Shown: piece after piece, positions 44,901 through 56,200 of the stretch
Position numbering within the stretch: position 1 is the first letter of the stretch
How the letters are laid out: every line of letters begins with the position of its first letter
Source: Adiantum capillus-veneris
Lineage: Eukaryota; Streptophyta; Polypodiopsida; Polypodiales; Pteridaceae
DNA length: 64,000 bases
NCBI GenBank assembly: GCA_014529385.2
Contig: CM043952.1
Coordinates: 56,148,619-56,212,618 of the forward strand
Reading direction: 5' to 3'
Translations under genes and position numbers: made by a program
The notes under the pieces: generated by a model
What the model was told of the DNA's origin: nothing
The model's input: the letters and a program-made list of their open reading frames with translations, nothing else
The model's database searches: none

Positions 44901-46340
44901 ACTTTGTGTGACAGTAAATTGGATGCACCTTTGTCTACTCGTACTCGTTCAGGCTCTCGCCATGCATCTTATGCATCAGATTGTTATGCTTTGGCTGTGT
45001 CTAGCTTACATGATGTTGAGGAGCCTCTGTCTTTTGATGAAGCACAGAATTCAGAAAATTGGATGGTTGCCATGCAATCAGAATATGATGCACTTATAGA
45101 AAATTACACATGGACTTTATGTGATTTGCCTCCTGGCAAAAAGGCCATTGGTACGAACTGGGTTTACAAGTTGAAACAAAATCCGGATGGTGAGATCGAT
45201 TGCCATAAGGCTCGACTTGTTGCAAAGGGCTATGCACAACAAAAGGGCATAGATTATGAACATACTTTTGCTCCCACTTGTCGTATGACTACTGTGTGTT
45301 TCCTATGTGCATTGACAACTCATTTTGGTTGGGATGTACATCAATCAGAAATTGTTACTGCTTTCTTGAATGGTGACATATTTGAGGAAGTTTCTGTAAC
45401 GCAGCCTCGTGGTTTTGTCATAAAAGGACAAGAGGACAAAGTGCAGATGTAAGAAGGCTTTGTATGGGTTGAAGCAATCTCCTCGTGCTTGGTATGAGAA
45501 AGCTAACACTCATTTGGTCAAACAAGGCTTTCGTAACAGTCAAACAGAAAGCACATTGTATGTAAAGCGTGAGGGTGATGTACTTCTCATCGTGGTTCTT
45601 TATGTTGATGATTTGCTGATCACTGGACCAAATGAGAGACATATTGTTGAATTTAAGGCTGATTTGAATGCTACTTTCAGATGAAAGATTTGGGGCTGTT
45701 GCATCATTACTTGGGTATACAGTTTAAGCAGTGTGATGGTGGTATTGCCTTGTGTCAGACATTGCTATGTAAGCTTGGACTTGAGGATTGCAAACCTATT
45801 GCCACTCCCATGGAAACAGGTTTAAAATTGAGTCTACATGATGCTAACGATCCTGCTGATGTCACTCTTTACCAAACTGTTGTTGGCTGCCTCATTTATG
45901 TATGCAACACGAGGCCAGATATTCAATTTGTAGTCTCACAAGTCAGCAGATTTATGCATAGCCCAGGGTCTAAGCATTGGCAGGCTGTCAAGAGGATTTT
46001 TCGCTACCTTAGTGGCACTTTACATATTGGCTTGTTTTATCCCAAGGGGGGATCATTGCCGCCAAACTTACATGCTTTTTCGGACTCATATTGGGCTGGT
46101 TGTTTTGACACGCGAGTGTCCACAAGTGGTTTTTGTTTCATGCTTGGCAGTTCGTGTATATCATGGTTGAGCAAGATAGCAACCTTCTGTGGCCACTTCG
46201 AGTTGTGAGGCTGAGTATAGGGTAGTCTTCACAGCTACAATTGAGTGTGTATGGCTCAGACGCCTTATGGATGATTTGGGTGTTGGACAAGACACTGCCA
46301 ACATTATCTACACTGACAGTCAGAGCGCATTGGCAGTTGC
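44901..46340 (+). pseudogene. pol: Copia-C reverse transcriptase and RNase H
   Basis: RT motifs: NWMVAMQSEYDALIEN, GTNWVYKLKQNPDGEI, ARLVAKGYAQQKGIDY, VTAFLNGDI, then after a frameshift near 45450 YGLKQSPRAWY and the catalytic YVDDLLITG near 45603. The connection has GLLHHYLGIQF. RNase H has SSCEAEYR near 46195 and the catalytic YTDSQSA near 46315, then is interrupted by the small insertion at 46343. Further frameshifts lie near 45680 and 46200. Confidence 0.85.
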
Positions 46341-46342
46341 GA

Positions 46343-46560
46343 GCCCGGGGCAGTCACTTATCAAAAGACCCCTATATCACATGCGTTCAAGAGGTAATTA
46401 ATAATACCCCGATATACATACTATACTTACACTGTGAGCCTATTTAAAAAACCCCCACCCCCCTCTGTATGTATACATTTTTATACATTTTGGTCTTTTA
46501 ATAATCCTCTCCGGTTAACTCACGTGATATCATACACATTCTAAAAAGTGATCGCCCAGG
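46343..46560. mobile_element. 218-bp MITE-like insertion in Copia-C RNase H
   Basis: Flanked by the 7-bp duplication GTTGCGA (46336-46342 and 46561-46567). Imperfect terminal inverted repeats: left GCCCGGGGCAGTCACTT, right end reverse-complemented CCTGGGCGATCACTT; a second block TATATCAC / ATATCACGTG lies further in. It carries no open frame. Without it the RNase H frame continues as LAVARNPVFHARTKHIEVHY, which confirms that it is an insertion. The class is undecided; a 7-8 bp duplication would suit hAT. Confidence 0.8.
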
Positions 46561-46770
46561 GTTGCGAGGAACCCAGTTTTTCATGCTCGCACAAAGCACA
46601 TTGAGGTGCATTACCACTATGTCAGGGAGAGGCTCTCAGCAGGAGAGATCAGCTTGGTTTATGTGCCAACACAGGACAACCTTGCATATCTTTTCACAAA
46701 GGCATTGTCTCGTGAGAAGCTTGAAGCTTTCCGCAAAGCTTTGGGCTTACTCCCCTTTGTGGACTGATCA
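46561..46770 (+). pseudogene. Copia-C RNase H C-terminal part
   Basis: Continuation beyond the MITE: RNPVFHARTKHIEVHYHYVR, VYVPTQDNLAYLFTKALS, ending LGLLPFVD and a TGA near 46766. The motif A-D-L-F-T-K-x-L is the expected end of Copia pol, with D changed to Y. Confidence 0.8.
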
Positions 46771-46831
46771 TGTCCTCAGGGCATGGCACTTCCCTTTACT
46801 CATGTGCCAGCTCTCATTCACCGCATCACTC

Positions 46832-46842
46832 CAGGGGGGATT
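46832..46842 (+). other. Copia-C polypurine tract
   Basis: AGGGGGGATT directly before the 3' LTR. Confidence 0.85.
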
Positions 46843-47068
46843 TGTTACCATATACATGTGGTAGTGATGTGTGTGAACACATAGGACCGTCGGGGCATTT
46901 TTTCCCTCTTTAGGAGGTTTTCCCCCCCGAGCATTGTATATACGCCCATCACTCTAGGGCTATCCATCTTTCCATTGCATACTAAGTAACACACTCTCTA
47001 TTGTGTGCCTTGAGCTTCCTTCGTCTTCTCCAAGCTGTGTGCATTTCTCTGCAACCCTAATTCCAACA
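46843..47068 (+). repeat. Copia-C 3' LTR
   Basis: 226 bp, partner of 41693-41920, followed by target duplication GTATA. Confidence 0.95.
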
Positions 47069-47530
47069 GTATAAAGACTCAGTTAGTCAAACTATAAACC
47101 AAGCAAGGACATAAACCAAAGACACAGTTACCTAGAATGCAGGATAAAAATACAGTTACTCAGAGTGTAAACCGAGTCAAGGAACCAAACCAAGGACACA
47201 ATTACTCAGAATGTAAACCCAGGCAAAGATATAAACCAAAGACATAGTTACCCAGAATGCACGATAAAATACAGTTGCTCATAGTGTAAACCCAGTCAAG
47301 GAACTAAACCAAGGACACAGTTACTCAGAATGCAGTATAAAGATACAGTTACTCAGAGTGTAGACATAGGCAAGGACGTAAACCAAAAACACAGATACTC
47401 AAAATGCAGTATAAAGACACAGTTACTCAGAATGTAAACCCAAGCAAGTACAAAAAAGGACACAATTTCTCATATTGCAGTATAAAGGCACTATTACTCC
47501 AAATGTGAACCCAAGCAATGGCAAAAGGTA
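47069..47530. repeat. Minisatellite of degenerate TGTAAACCCAGGCAAGG units
   Basis: Words such as ACAGTTACTCAGAATG, GTAAACCCAGGCAAGG and ATAAACCAAGGACAC recur about every 40-60 bp, with a higher-order period near 120 bp, through this stretch. Isolated related words occur at 48630-48670 and 59500-59515. The inverted form CTTGCCCGGGTTTA occurs at 60144-60160 and 60267-60283. Confidence 0.8.
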
Positions 47531-48530
47531 AACCATGGCATACAAAAAATAGAGGGGCAATTTCAATCTCTTGTTTTTGTTTGAAGAACTCCACCGCAGT
47601 ACCACCCATCCGCGTTCTTGTGATTGAATCGCCAATAAGGGCATGCAACAAGTCCAAGGCTGATCGATTGATCCGTGCATCCAACAAGGTATACTTTATG
47701 TACTACCAAAGTCTCTCCACCAAATTCGTGGTGTCAACGGGCCCATGAGGGAAGAGCCGGCCGAACTTTGGCCACAATTAATGCCAAGTGCATGTCTTTG
47801 CAGCCCATCCATTGCTAATGTATCTTAATATGTTATCATGCTCCAAGCATTCCTGAAGGAGTTCTCTGTACTTCGAGTCAAACTCTTCCTCCATCGGGCA
47901 TTGCATCATACTCTCCATTGCACCATGCAAATGGTCCTTCATTTCCTTGGGGACCTGCAAGAACACACGAGGAGGGGGGAGGCAATCATAAGCATGGAAA
48001 ATGGAGAGGTGAAGAAACATAAGCAAGCCTTTGGTCGCACCTGTGGAAGTAAATGCTCCACCGAAGCTTTCTTTGTGTGGAACCAGCATACTAGTACAAT
48101 GCATGCAACTTGGGTGATTTTACTATTTTCACCCACTTCCCAGCAAAATGGATCGGACTCAACCACTTTCTTGATGGCTTGTAGTGAAGTGACGCACTTA
48201 TCAATCACCAATGCCTTTGGCGGATGTTGTTCATTCTTTGAAGGACTAGTTTCAAAGTAATCTTCAAGGCGACTTTTTCCTGGCCAGTTCCTACATCACA
48301 TGTGCATAACATGAACCACACAGGTACGCCAACACCATGCTGATTAGGTACCATTGTTGCATACAGGGGCATGCCAAATACATTTGTCTTGAAGGTTGAG
48401 TCTATTGCCTAGGAACTATTGCTTGAGAAACACATACACATGCGAAGCATCCAATCATCTTGGATAACTAGAATGAAGGGTCGGTTTGTCTCCTCAAGTA
48501 CATCAGGGCTGTAGGGCTGACAGTGTAGCA
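47530..48530 (-). pseudogene. MULE-like transposase, catalytic and C-terminal part
   Basis: The minus strand carries a Mutator-like DDE transposase. From right: YSPDVLEETNRPFILVIQDD, then the first catalytic Asp in AIDSTFKTN with FGMPLYATMVPNQHG and WFMLCTCD. The second Asp is in ALVIDKCVTSLQAI, and CWFHTKKASVEHLLPQV follows. The C-terminal part (RLFPHGPVDTTNLVERLW and RINRSALDLLHALIG) resembles the segment before the SWIM finger in plant MULE proteins. At least one stop (just before AIDST) and one frameshift (near 48230) are present. The SWIM finger itself is not visible. The N-terminal part of the same gene is probably at 50291-50611 and 59399-60094. Confidence 0.7.
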
Positions 48531-49422
48531 CCTTGTTCTCAACTTAAGAGCCTCCCTGTACATTGATGACCAATCGTCACTTCCAAGACTTCCTATAGTA
48601 ATGAATATGGTTAACATAGGTAAGTATAAACCTAGGCAGACAACATATAAACCCGATCGAGTGTAAACCCAGCTACATTTCAGTTCACAAAAAGTAAAAC
48701 CATAGAAAGGTCATTGTGACCTTCGACACGCAATTTGTAGGACATCATATGTCATAAAATCTAATATCTAACCAACCCAATTGATTTTCTCATATTAAAC
48801 TGATCATTTAATGTGGGAGAATAAACAAGAACAAGGGTTATAATATAGACATGTGCTCATGGATCTGTCTCAACACGGGGCCAAGGTTAAAGGGGTCCAA
48901 ATGAGAGATGTTCTGTTAAAGAGCAATGCTACCTAATGGAGCTTAAAGACCTTAGGGTTATCTTCATTAAAGACCTCCAAAAGTTAGTGTTAAAAATTCC
49001 TTTGATCTTAGGGAAGCTAGGGCTAAGCTTGAGGTGGGAATCCTACCCAAGCATGAGGTGCTTGTCGGCTTGCTAAGTGTTAGTGGAAACCTTGCTCAAA
49101 AGCTTGAGGTGCTTCTCACATGCTTAAATGACTAAGTTTCTTGAAGTGTTCAATTCAAAGATAAATTCTCAAGAGGCATCAACGTTTCCATGCTCGATTG
49201 ACTAAGTGCTTGAAGTATTCAATTGAAACCAAATGACTTAATAAGCATAAAAGATACATGTTCAAATGATCCTCCACATGTGGCCCTCATGATGTGCTTG
49301 AATGTTATTGGATAAGTTTTAAAGGGATCCAATGAGAATTTAGATACATAAAAATAAATAATTAAGTTCTTTATCTCAAAGAGGAAAAAGAGGACACGTG
49401 TCCAAATGAAATAATTAAATAA

Positions 49423-49456
<34 letters not shown>

Positions 49457-50290
49457 GGACCAAGCATGAGAGGGGGGTATACTCTCCCCCCCCCCCCCCC
49501 ACACACACACACACACATTCTCTCATTGTGTGGAGTGCAAAGTGCAAGAGCTCCATCTCCTTCTCCAAGCTTGTTGAGAAGTGGAGAGCCTACACCAACA
49601 CTCTTGGCTATTGAATGCAAATCCAACCAAGAGCCATGCTTCAACGCTTAAGCTTGCCATCTTCTTCATCTTCATTACCATGCTATTATGCTATGCTAAG
49701 CAAGAAGAGTGATGATAAGTGAGGAACTATTTCTTTCTCCTATGGATGATTCTTCTTCCTCTTCCCTACCCTCATTCCCCGCTAGCTCTCTCCACCTTCG
49801 AAGGTGTTTGAGGCCTTGGGACTGAGGCTTGGGATAGTTATTCTTTTTGCAAAGTTTATGTTATGCTTGTGATGCATGAAGCTTTCCATCTTCATAGCAT
49901 CACCAAGGTCACAAGGAACACAAAGATTGTATTGTAACAAGTCTCTCTTGATGGGAGAATCTATAATACAAACGCCTTTTGGAGGGGGGACCGGCTCCAA
50001 GTAAATCCGGTCCTCAACTATTGTCATGTTCTCTAATATTGTCTCTCTTGCAAAAGTATTGTTCATGCCAAGTTAATTAAGTACTATGTTCATGTTGCTA
50101 CCATCAATTAAGTTCACCCCTATGTTCTCAAAGTAATCTCACAAAAATGCTCACTCTAATTCTCTTAATTCCGCTATTCTCAAAGTTCATAGGCCATTTC
50201 CATTACATCATCTGGATTTCTTTTGGAATCATGAAGAATCTATAGGATACTTGCTCTACAAGAGATGCCATGTTGATGTGGATGGCTTCT
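48531..50290. other. Anonymous sequence between the two MULE parts, with microsatellites
   Basis: Contains GA repeats (about 49424-49454), a C run (about 49487-49500) followed by CA repeats (49501-49517), and an unrecognised 94-codon minus-strand frame (49782-50066). It may be an insertion within the transposase gene, but no ends were found. Confidence 0.45.
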
Positions 50291-50611
50291 TTAGATACAC
50301 TCATCCTTGCAACATGTACCAACATCAAACAAATCCTCCATGCATCGCTTCTTCACCATAGGATGCACATGAAGGTGATATAGGTCACTCTGCGACCCTG
50401 GAACATGCCCTTTGTGACCTCTCAAATACCCGTATTGTGACCTTCCTTGTCTCATGTCTTGGAAAAACCACAAAAACCACGAAGGGGCATCCACACTTCT
50501 TGGATGTGCAGAATGGCCTACGCTCCTTGCCCTTTCTTCGTGTGTCGCCCAATAGATGGCACACAAATTTCCATTCTGTTTGTATTGCCCAATTTAGTCT
50601 AACCAATCTAG
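50291..50611 (-). pseudogene. FAR1/MULE-like N-terminal zinc-binding region, left of Gypsy-2
   Basis: The minus strand encodes RLVRLNWAIQTEWKFVCHLL, FCTSKKCGCPFVVFVVF and, after a one-base frame change, RGHKGHVPGSQSDLYHLHVHP. The C..C.CP....H.GH arrangement resembles the FAR1/WRKY-GCM1 DNA-binding finger of plant MULE transposases. The frame is continuous across the Gypsy-2 insertion with sequence at 59399 and above. It ends in a stop near 50291. Confidence 0.6.
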
Positions 50612-50616
50612 CTTTG
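50612..50616. repeat. Target-site duplication CTTTG, left copy
   Basis: Repeated at 59394-59398 after the right LTR of Gypsy-2. Confidence 0.9.
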
Positions 50617-50988
50617 TGTTGACAGGCATATCAGAGTACCAATTTAGTAGTTAGTCGGAAGTGCTTCATCGGATATAGTTAGTCGGATGTTGTTTAAATC
50701 GGATATTTAACAGTTATGATATATCAAGACTGAGGTTGTTATTACCAGTCTGTTTTGTATGATGGTTATAAGTCGGTTCTGGGAGTTGTGATGGCGCAGT
50801 TGTATTCAGAGATGTTGTAGCTCTTCTTGATCAATGAAGCACTCTTGTTATCTTAGCTCTGAGTTATCAATTTCTTCTATCTCTTACCTTTAGTATGATG
50901 TTAGTACTTCTGTGTATTATTTCCGAGTTATGAGATGCTGAAAGAATTGTGATGCACTATGCATTTCCTGTGTTGATGAACCACAACA
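50617..50988 (+). repeat. Gypsy-2 5' LTR
   Basis: 372 bp, TGTTGACAGGC...CCACAACA. TCGGA words recur in it (for example around 50655-50705). A possible primer site TGGCAATCCTGCGGG lies at 50993 onward; its tRNA is not assigned. Confidence 0.95.
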
Positions 50989-51086
50989 CATTTGGCAATC
51001 CTGCGGGTTCAGTTCTCGTGGCCGAGGACGTATGGAGTTATCAGGTATTATTCTTCCGTTCATGAATCTCATTTTGGTGATAATGC

Positions 51087-52745
51087 ATGTCCGAGCGAGG
51101 TAGAAGACACTCTCGTATATATTACACACGGCCTCAAGCCAGAGCAGGCAATATAGATCCATTCCACTATGAGGATGTGATTGTAGAGGAACAAATTGAT
51201 CTACCACCTCAAGAACGGCTGGTGAATTCTGGGGAGGAGGGTTCTGGAGCAGCAGAGGACAGGGCAGTGAGGCAACTTGTGGGGGCACTACTCTTGACAG
51301 GAGGACCTGCACGAAGTAGAAGGCGACTCCAATTTGACCCATTGAGAGGATCTAGCAGGCAAAGACCTGTAAGAATCCCAAATCCCATCCCCATGGCTCA
51401 ACCACCTCCTAATCCGCAGATCAAATCCTCCAAATTCAAAGGGAAGCCCAAAGAGGATGCAGATTGTCATGTAGCACAATTTGAAACCCGCTGGCAAGCA
51501 AGTGGATACCAGGTGATGTTTCCAGATCCTATAAAATTACAGCAATTTGCAGCTACCTTGGAAGGTAAGGCCATGAGCTGGTTCAGCCAATATGGTATGG
51601 CTCACTTTCCCACTTATGCTGCACTTAGTTTGGCTTTTCTACAAAGATTCCGGAAGGAGAAAACTCCTACAGATATTTTAAGCAAGTTACGACGCATCAA
51701 ACAGGGGACAATGTTGGTAGAAGATTTTGCTCAGAGATTTAGAATATTTGTTGAGAGATTGCAAGGAAATGAAAGGCCAACTAATGAAATGTTGGTTGGC
51801 TACTTTCTCAAAGGATTGAGGAGTGGTATTAAAAATGCAGTGGCCAGCATTGACATTGGAGGAGGTTTTGATAATTTGGTACAGGCTGCTTCTAGAGTTG
51901 AGAAGAGGATGGGAATGACAAAGTCTAGTAAGAGAGGAGACAAGGAATCTGAAACAGGTTCCTAGTCAGAGACATCTTCTTCTGAAGAATCGGATACTGG
52001 TAGTTCATCTGATGAGGAGGAAACGAAGAAAAAGAAGAGTCCTAAGAAGAAGAAGAAGGACAAAATAGGGGGTGAAGTTGATATAGTTCAACAATTAAAG
52101 AATATTGGCTATTCAGTCATAGCACCTAAAGAGAAAAGGTACTGTGAGATTTGTGAAAGAGATGGACACACCACTACTCAATGCTGGTACAACCCTAAGC
52201 AAAGGGGTAAAACATGTACAGGTGCTGGGCGGGGTATTGCTTCAACAGAGGCAAATCAGGTGGCTCCATTCAGAGGAAGACCTCCTGAACAGGGATTTCA
52301 GAGGGGACCTGGAAGAAACCAGGATAATAACCAAAGAAGGCCCCAAGGGGTTATGCCTTGTGTATATTGTGGTGACCCTACACATTGGGTTGGCCTTCGT
52401 TGTGCCTTATGGGTAAAACATCGTGAGGAGAGAGGTGTTCTTGTTGTTCCATTCAATCAGGAGAATCAGCAAGCAGGTCCTCCACGACCACCTCCAAATC
52501 AACCACGGGCACAAGCAAATGTGATCATTATCGACATTCCGATTTATCAGGATACCCCTAATGAAACAACAACAGTGCTTCTGACTGAAGAGTATGACAA
52601 TGTGGAGAATGATTGTCAATATCCAGATAATATGGAAGATGAAATTGATGTGCTGGCTGTGACAAGATCCAAGGCTAAAGGTCCTATTGATTGGGAACAA
52701 CAAAAAGGGGTTAGAGATCAGGTGCAGAAACAGGTTCAGAAGTAG
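51087..52745 (+). pseudogene. gag: Gypsy-2 gag
   Basis: Start at 51087 (MSERGRRHSRIYYTRP), about 100 bases after the LTR. The gag core has FKGKPKEDADCHVAQFETRW, GKAMSWFSQYG and MLVEDFAQRFRIF. A lysine-rich stretch (KKKKSPKKKKKDK) precedes a zinc knuckle CEICERDGHTTTQC near 52145-52185 and a second, CVYCGDPTHWVGLRC, near 52360. In-frame TAG codons at 51963-51965 and 52743-52745 interrupt an otherwise open frame; the second precedes CAG, so both may be simple CAG/TGG-to-TAG changes. The frame is the same as that of pol. Confidence 0.85.
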
Positions 52746-53255
52746 CAGCAAGGTCAACACTTGGAGGATCATGCAGAATCTTCTGATGCACCAGTACAAC
52801 ATAAAAAACAGGTTGAAGTACCTGAACCAGATTGGTTTGAGGTATTAATTAACTCTCCTTTACACTTGTCTTTAGACCAAATGCTTTCTATAGTTCCAGC
52901 ATTTAAAGAGAGATTGTTACATAAGTTACTAGGAAAGCACTATGAAAGTTCCATGCGGCAGAAAGAGGAGCCTAGGGTGAATAGCATTCATCCTTTTGAT
53001 GTGGATTTCATGGTTCCAGTTATCAAGGTGACTTTACAGGACAAGATATTTGAGGAAGTATTGCTAGATGGAGGATCTGGTGTCAATATCTTACCTGAGT
53101 CAGTTTATCTCACAATGGGCTTAGGGAGATTGGAACCAGCACCTTTCCAAGTTAAAATGGCTGATCAAAGGAGGGTTCAGCCAATTGGAATTTTAAGGAA
53201 CTCTTCTATTCAGATTGCAGGGATGTAATTTCAAGTTAATTTTGTTGTTCTCAGA
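52746..53255 (+). pseudogene. Gypsy-2 protease, N-terminal part
   Basis: Continues the gag frame. It holds the aspartic protease catalytic motif EEVLLDGGSGVNILPE near 53060-53100, then FQVKMADQRRVQPIGIL. A TAA at 53226-53228 interrupts it; the flap-side motif SYEMLLGRPWFRLAK follows in the same frame inside the next entry. D-G-G at the active site is usual for this Gypsy group. Confidence 0.8.
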
Positions 53256-56200
53256 ATGAAGGAAGGTGATGCTTCCTATGAGATGTTGTTGGGAAGACCT
53301 TGGTTTAGGTTAGCCAAGGTGAAACAGGATTGGGGTGAGAATCAGGTGGTGCTTACCAAAGGGAAACAAATAATTAGCATACCTATGTTGGGAAGAAAGC
53401 ACATTCGTGGAAAAGAAAGACCCTTGTTTGCTCAATCAATCAGTCTTGCTGAGGAAGTAGAGGATGATGAGGAGGAAGCCTTTTTGCAGGCTAATCCGAC
53501 TGTCATACCTGTTTTTGAAGTTGATATTGAGGGAATTTTGCAGAAGGATCAGGAAACAGAGGAACTTTTTGATGAACCTGTCATGGGACAGGAAATTCAG
53601 GGTTCCGACATACTAAAACTGATGGATCAGAGTCTATCAACTAGTGTCAAAGAGGAAGTTCAGCAGGAGGAGAGGGATGCCAGAGATATGGTGGAAAAAA
53701 TTTACAACAAACAATTTGGAGGATCTAAAAGGGTTCAACAGGATGAACTAAAAGAATTGAATTTAGGGACTGAAGAAGAACCAAGGATGGTTAAGGTTAG
53801 CATTTATGTGGATGGGGAATTCCTACAAGAGTTATGGCAATTATTGTTGGAATATAAAGATTTTTTTGCATGGGATTATGCAGATGTAAAAGGTATTGAT
53901 CCATTACTGCATCAACATCACATTAATCTGAGAGAAGATGCCATTCCGATTGTCCAGCAGAGATATAGGATGAATCCCAACTTTGCACAACAGGTTAAGC
54001 AGGAAATTGATAAATTACTGGCAGTTGGGTTCATCAAGCCTATTCATGAAGTCACTTGGTTATCTCCAATCATTGTGGTACCAAAGAAGAATGGGAAGAT
54101 TAGGGTTTGTGTGGATTACAGGAAGTTAAATGCTGCAACTATTACAGATCCTTTCCCAATGCCCTTTTGTGATGCTATCTTAGATGCAGTAGCAAGGAAA
54201 GAGATGTATAGTTTCCTTGATGGTTTCTCAGGGTATAATCAGATTCAAGTTGCAGAGGAGGACCAACATAAAACAGCCTTTATTACAGATTGGGGAGCCT
54301 TTGCACCTACTGTCATGAACTTTGGCCTTAAAAATGGAACACCATCCTTTAATTTTACAGCTTATAAGACATTTGAACCTTATTTGCAGGATTTCATGAG
54401 AGTGTTTGTAGATGACTTTTCAGTTTTTGGTCAAAGGGATTTACACCTTGAGCATCTGAAATTATGTTTTGAAAGATGTAGGATGTTCAGATTGTCCCTT
54501 AATCCCTACAAAAGTGTGATGGCTGTCAGGAGTAGTGTGCTATTGGGTCATGTGGTATCTCAAGAAGGGATGTCAATAGATGTGAAGAAGATTGAGGTAA
54601 TACAATCAGCACAAGCACCTGGCAATATCAAGGAATTGAACAGGTTTGTGGGACAAGTTAAGTGGCACAACAGGTACATCAAATATCTGGCTAATGTATG
54701 TATGCCTCTTACCCATTTAACCAAGAAGCATGTAGAGTTTGTTTGGTCTGAACCACAGGAAAAAGCATTTCAGATTCTCAAGAAAATGCTCTCAGTTGCT
54801 CCCATATTACAACCTCCAGATTGGGTATTGCCATTTCATGTGTTTGTTGATGCCTCGGATATAGCTATTGGAGCTGTTTTAATGCAGGAGAAGACCCAAG
54901 GGTGGTTTAGACCTGTGTACTATGCTAGTAGGGTGCTTACATCTGCTGAGAAAAACTATGCAGTGACTGAGAGGGAGGCATTAGGGATGGCTTATGCTTT
55001 AAACAAATTCAGACATTACCTCTTGTGCAATAGGGTCATATTCCATGTGGATCATCAAGCATTGCTTTATCTTATTAAAAAGCCTTTACTTACAGGTAGA
55101 TTGGCAAGGTGGATGCTATTGTTGCAGGAATTTGACTTCCTTATTGTTCACACACCTGGCAAGGAACATGCAATAGCTGATTACCTAAGTCGGATTGAGA
55201 CAGGGGAACAACCGACAGGGATTTCGGATCAGTTGCCAGATGCAGATTTATTTGAAGTGCAGAGTTCCATTTCTGATTCATGGTATGACCAAATGCTGGT
55301 GTTCCTGACTGATGGTGTTATGCCAACACGGTTTACAATAGACCAAAGGAGGAAATTTTCCCTAACAAGCAGACCCTTTTTAGTGATTGCTGGAGAATTA
55401 TATAGAAAAGTAATTGACCAGGTCATTAGAAGGTGTGTACCAGATTTTGAACAATCAGCTGTGTTGCAAGAAGCCCATTATGGAGCAGCAGGAGGACATT
55501 TCTCAGGGGACATTACAGGAAAAAAGATACTCCAAGCTGGTTTGTGGTGGCCAACTGTGTTGAAGGATGCTCATACCTATGCAAAAAGCTGTGTGGTGTG
55601 TCAACAGTTTGGTCAACCTGATTCTAGAGATAGAATGACAGATCATCCTATACTGCCATTAGAGCCATTTCAAAAATGGGGTATGGATTTTGTAGGACCA
55701 GTCAAGCCTACAACAAGTAAGGGATGCAAGTACATTCTAGTAGCTACTGACTACTGTACAAAGTGGGTGGAAGCTGTGGCATTGAAAGATAACAAAGCTC
55801 AGAGTGTGGCAAAGTTCTTGTATCACAACATTATGACCAGTTTTGGATGTCCAGTAGAGTTAGTCAGTGATAGAGGAACACATTTTTTGAATGAGGTGAT
55901 TTCTGAGTTAACAAAAACCCACATGATAATGCATAAGAAATCTACAGCTTACCATCCCCAAGCTAATGGACAGGCTGAGAGTACCAATAAGACTCTTATA
56001 AAGATTCTGAAAAAGATTGTACAGGAGAATAAGAGGGATTGGGATGTAAAGTTGGATTCTGCTCTGTGGTCATTCAGAACAGCTTTCAAAGTGACAACAT
56101 GTATGACCCCATTCCGATTGGTGTATGGCTTGGAAGCTGTAGTACCAATGGAGTTTGTAGCACCTAGTCTGAGGATTACTGCTGAGAAGATGACTCCAAA

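Larger units (their letters stand above)
41693..47068 (+). mobile_element. Copia-C, plus-strand Ty1/Copia with both LTRs
   Basis: 5,376 bp. LTRs 41693-41920 and 46843-47068, target duplication GTATA (41688-41692, 47069-47073). The order gag, integrase, RT, RNase H is typical of Copia. Frameshifts and stops occur in every domain and a 218-bp insertion lies in RNase H. The LTRs differ at about 3-4% by eye. Confidence 0.95.

Noticed and set aside
49782-50066. 94-codon minus-strand frame as part of the MULE transposase
   Set aside because: It lies between the finger and the DDE core but shows no similarity I can recognise to either, so it is left as anonymous sequence.
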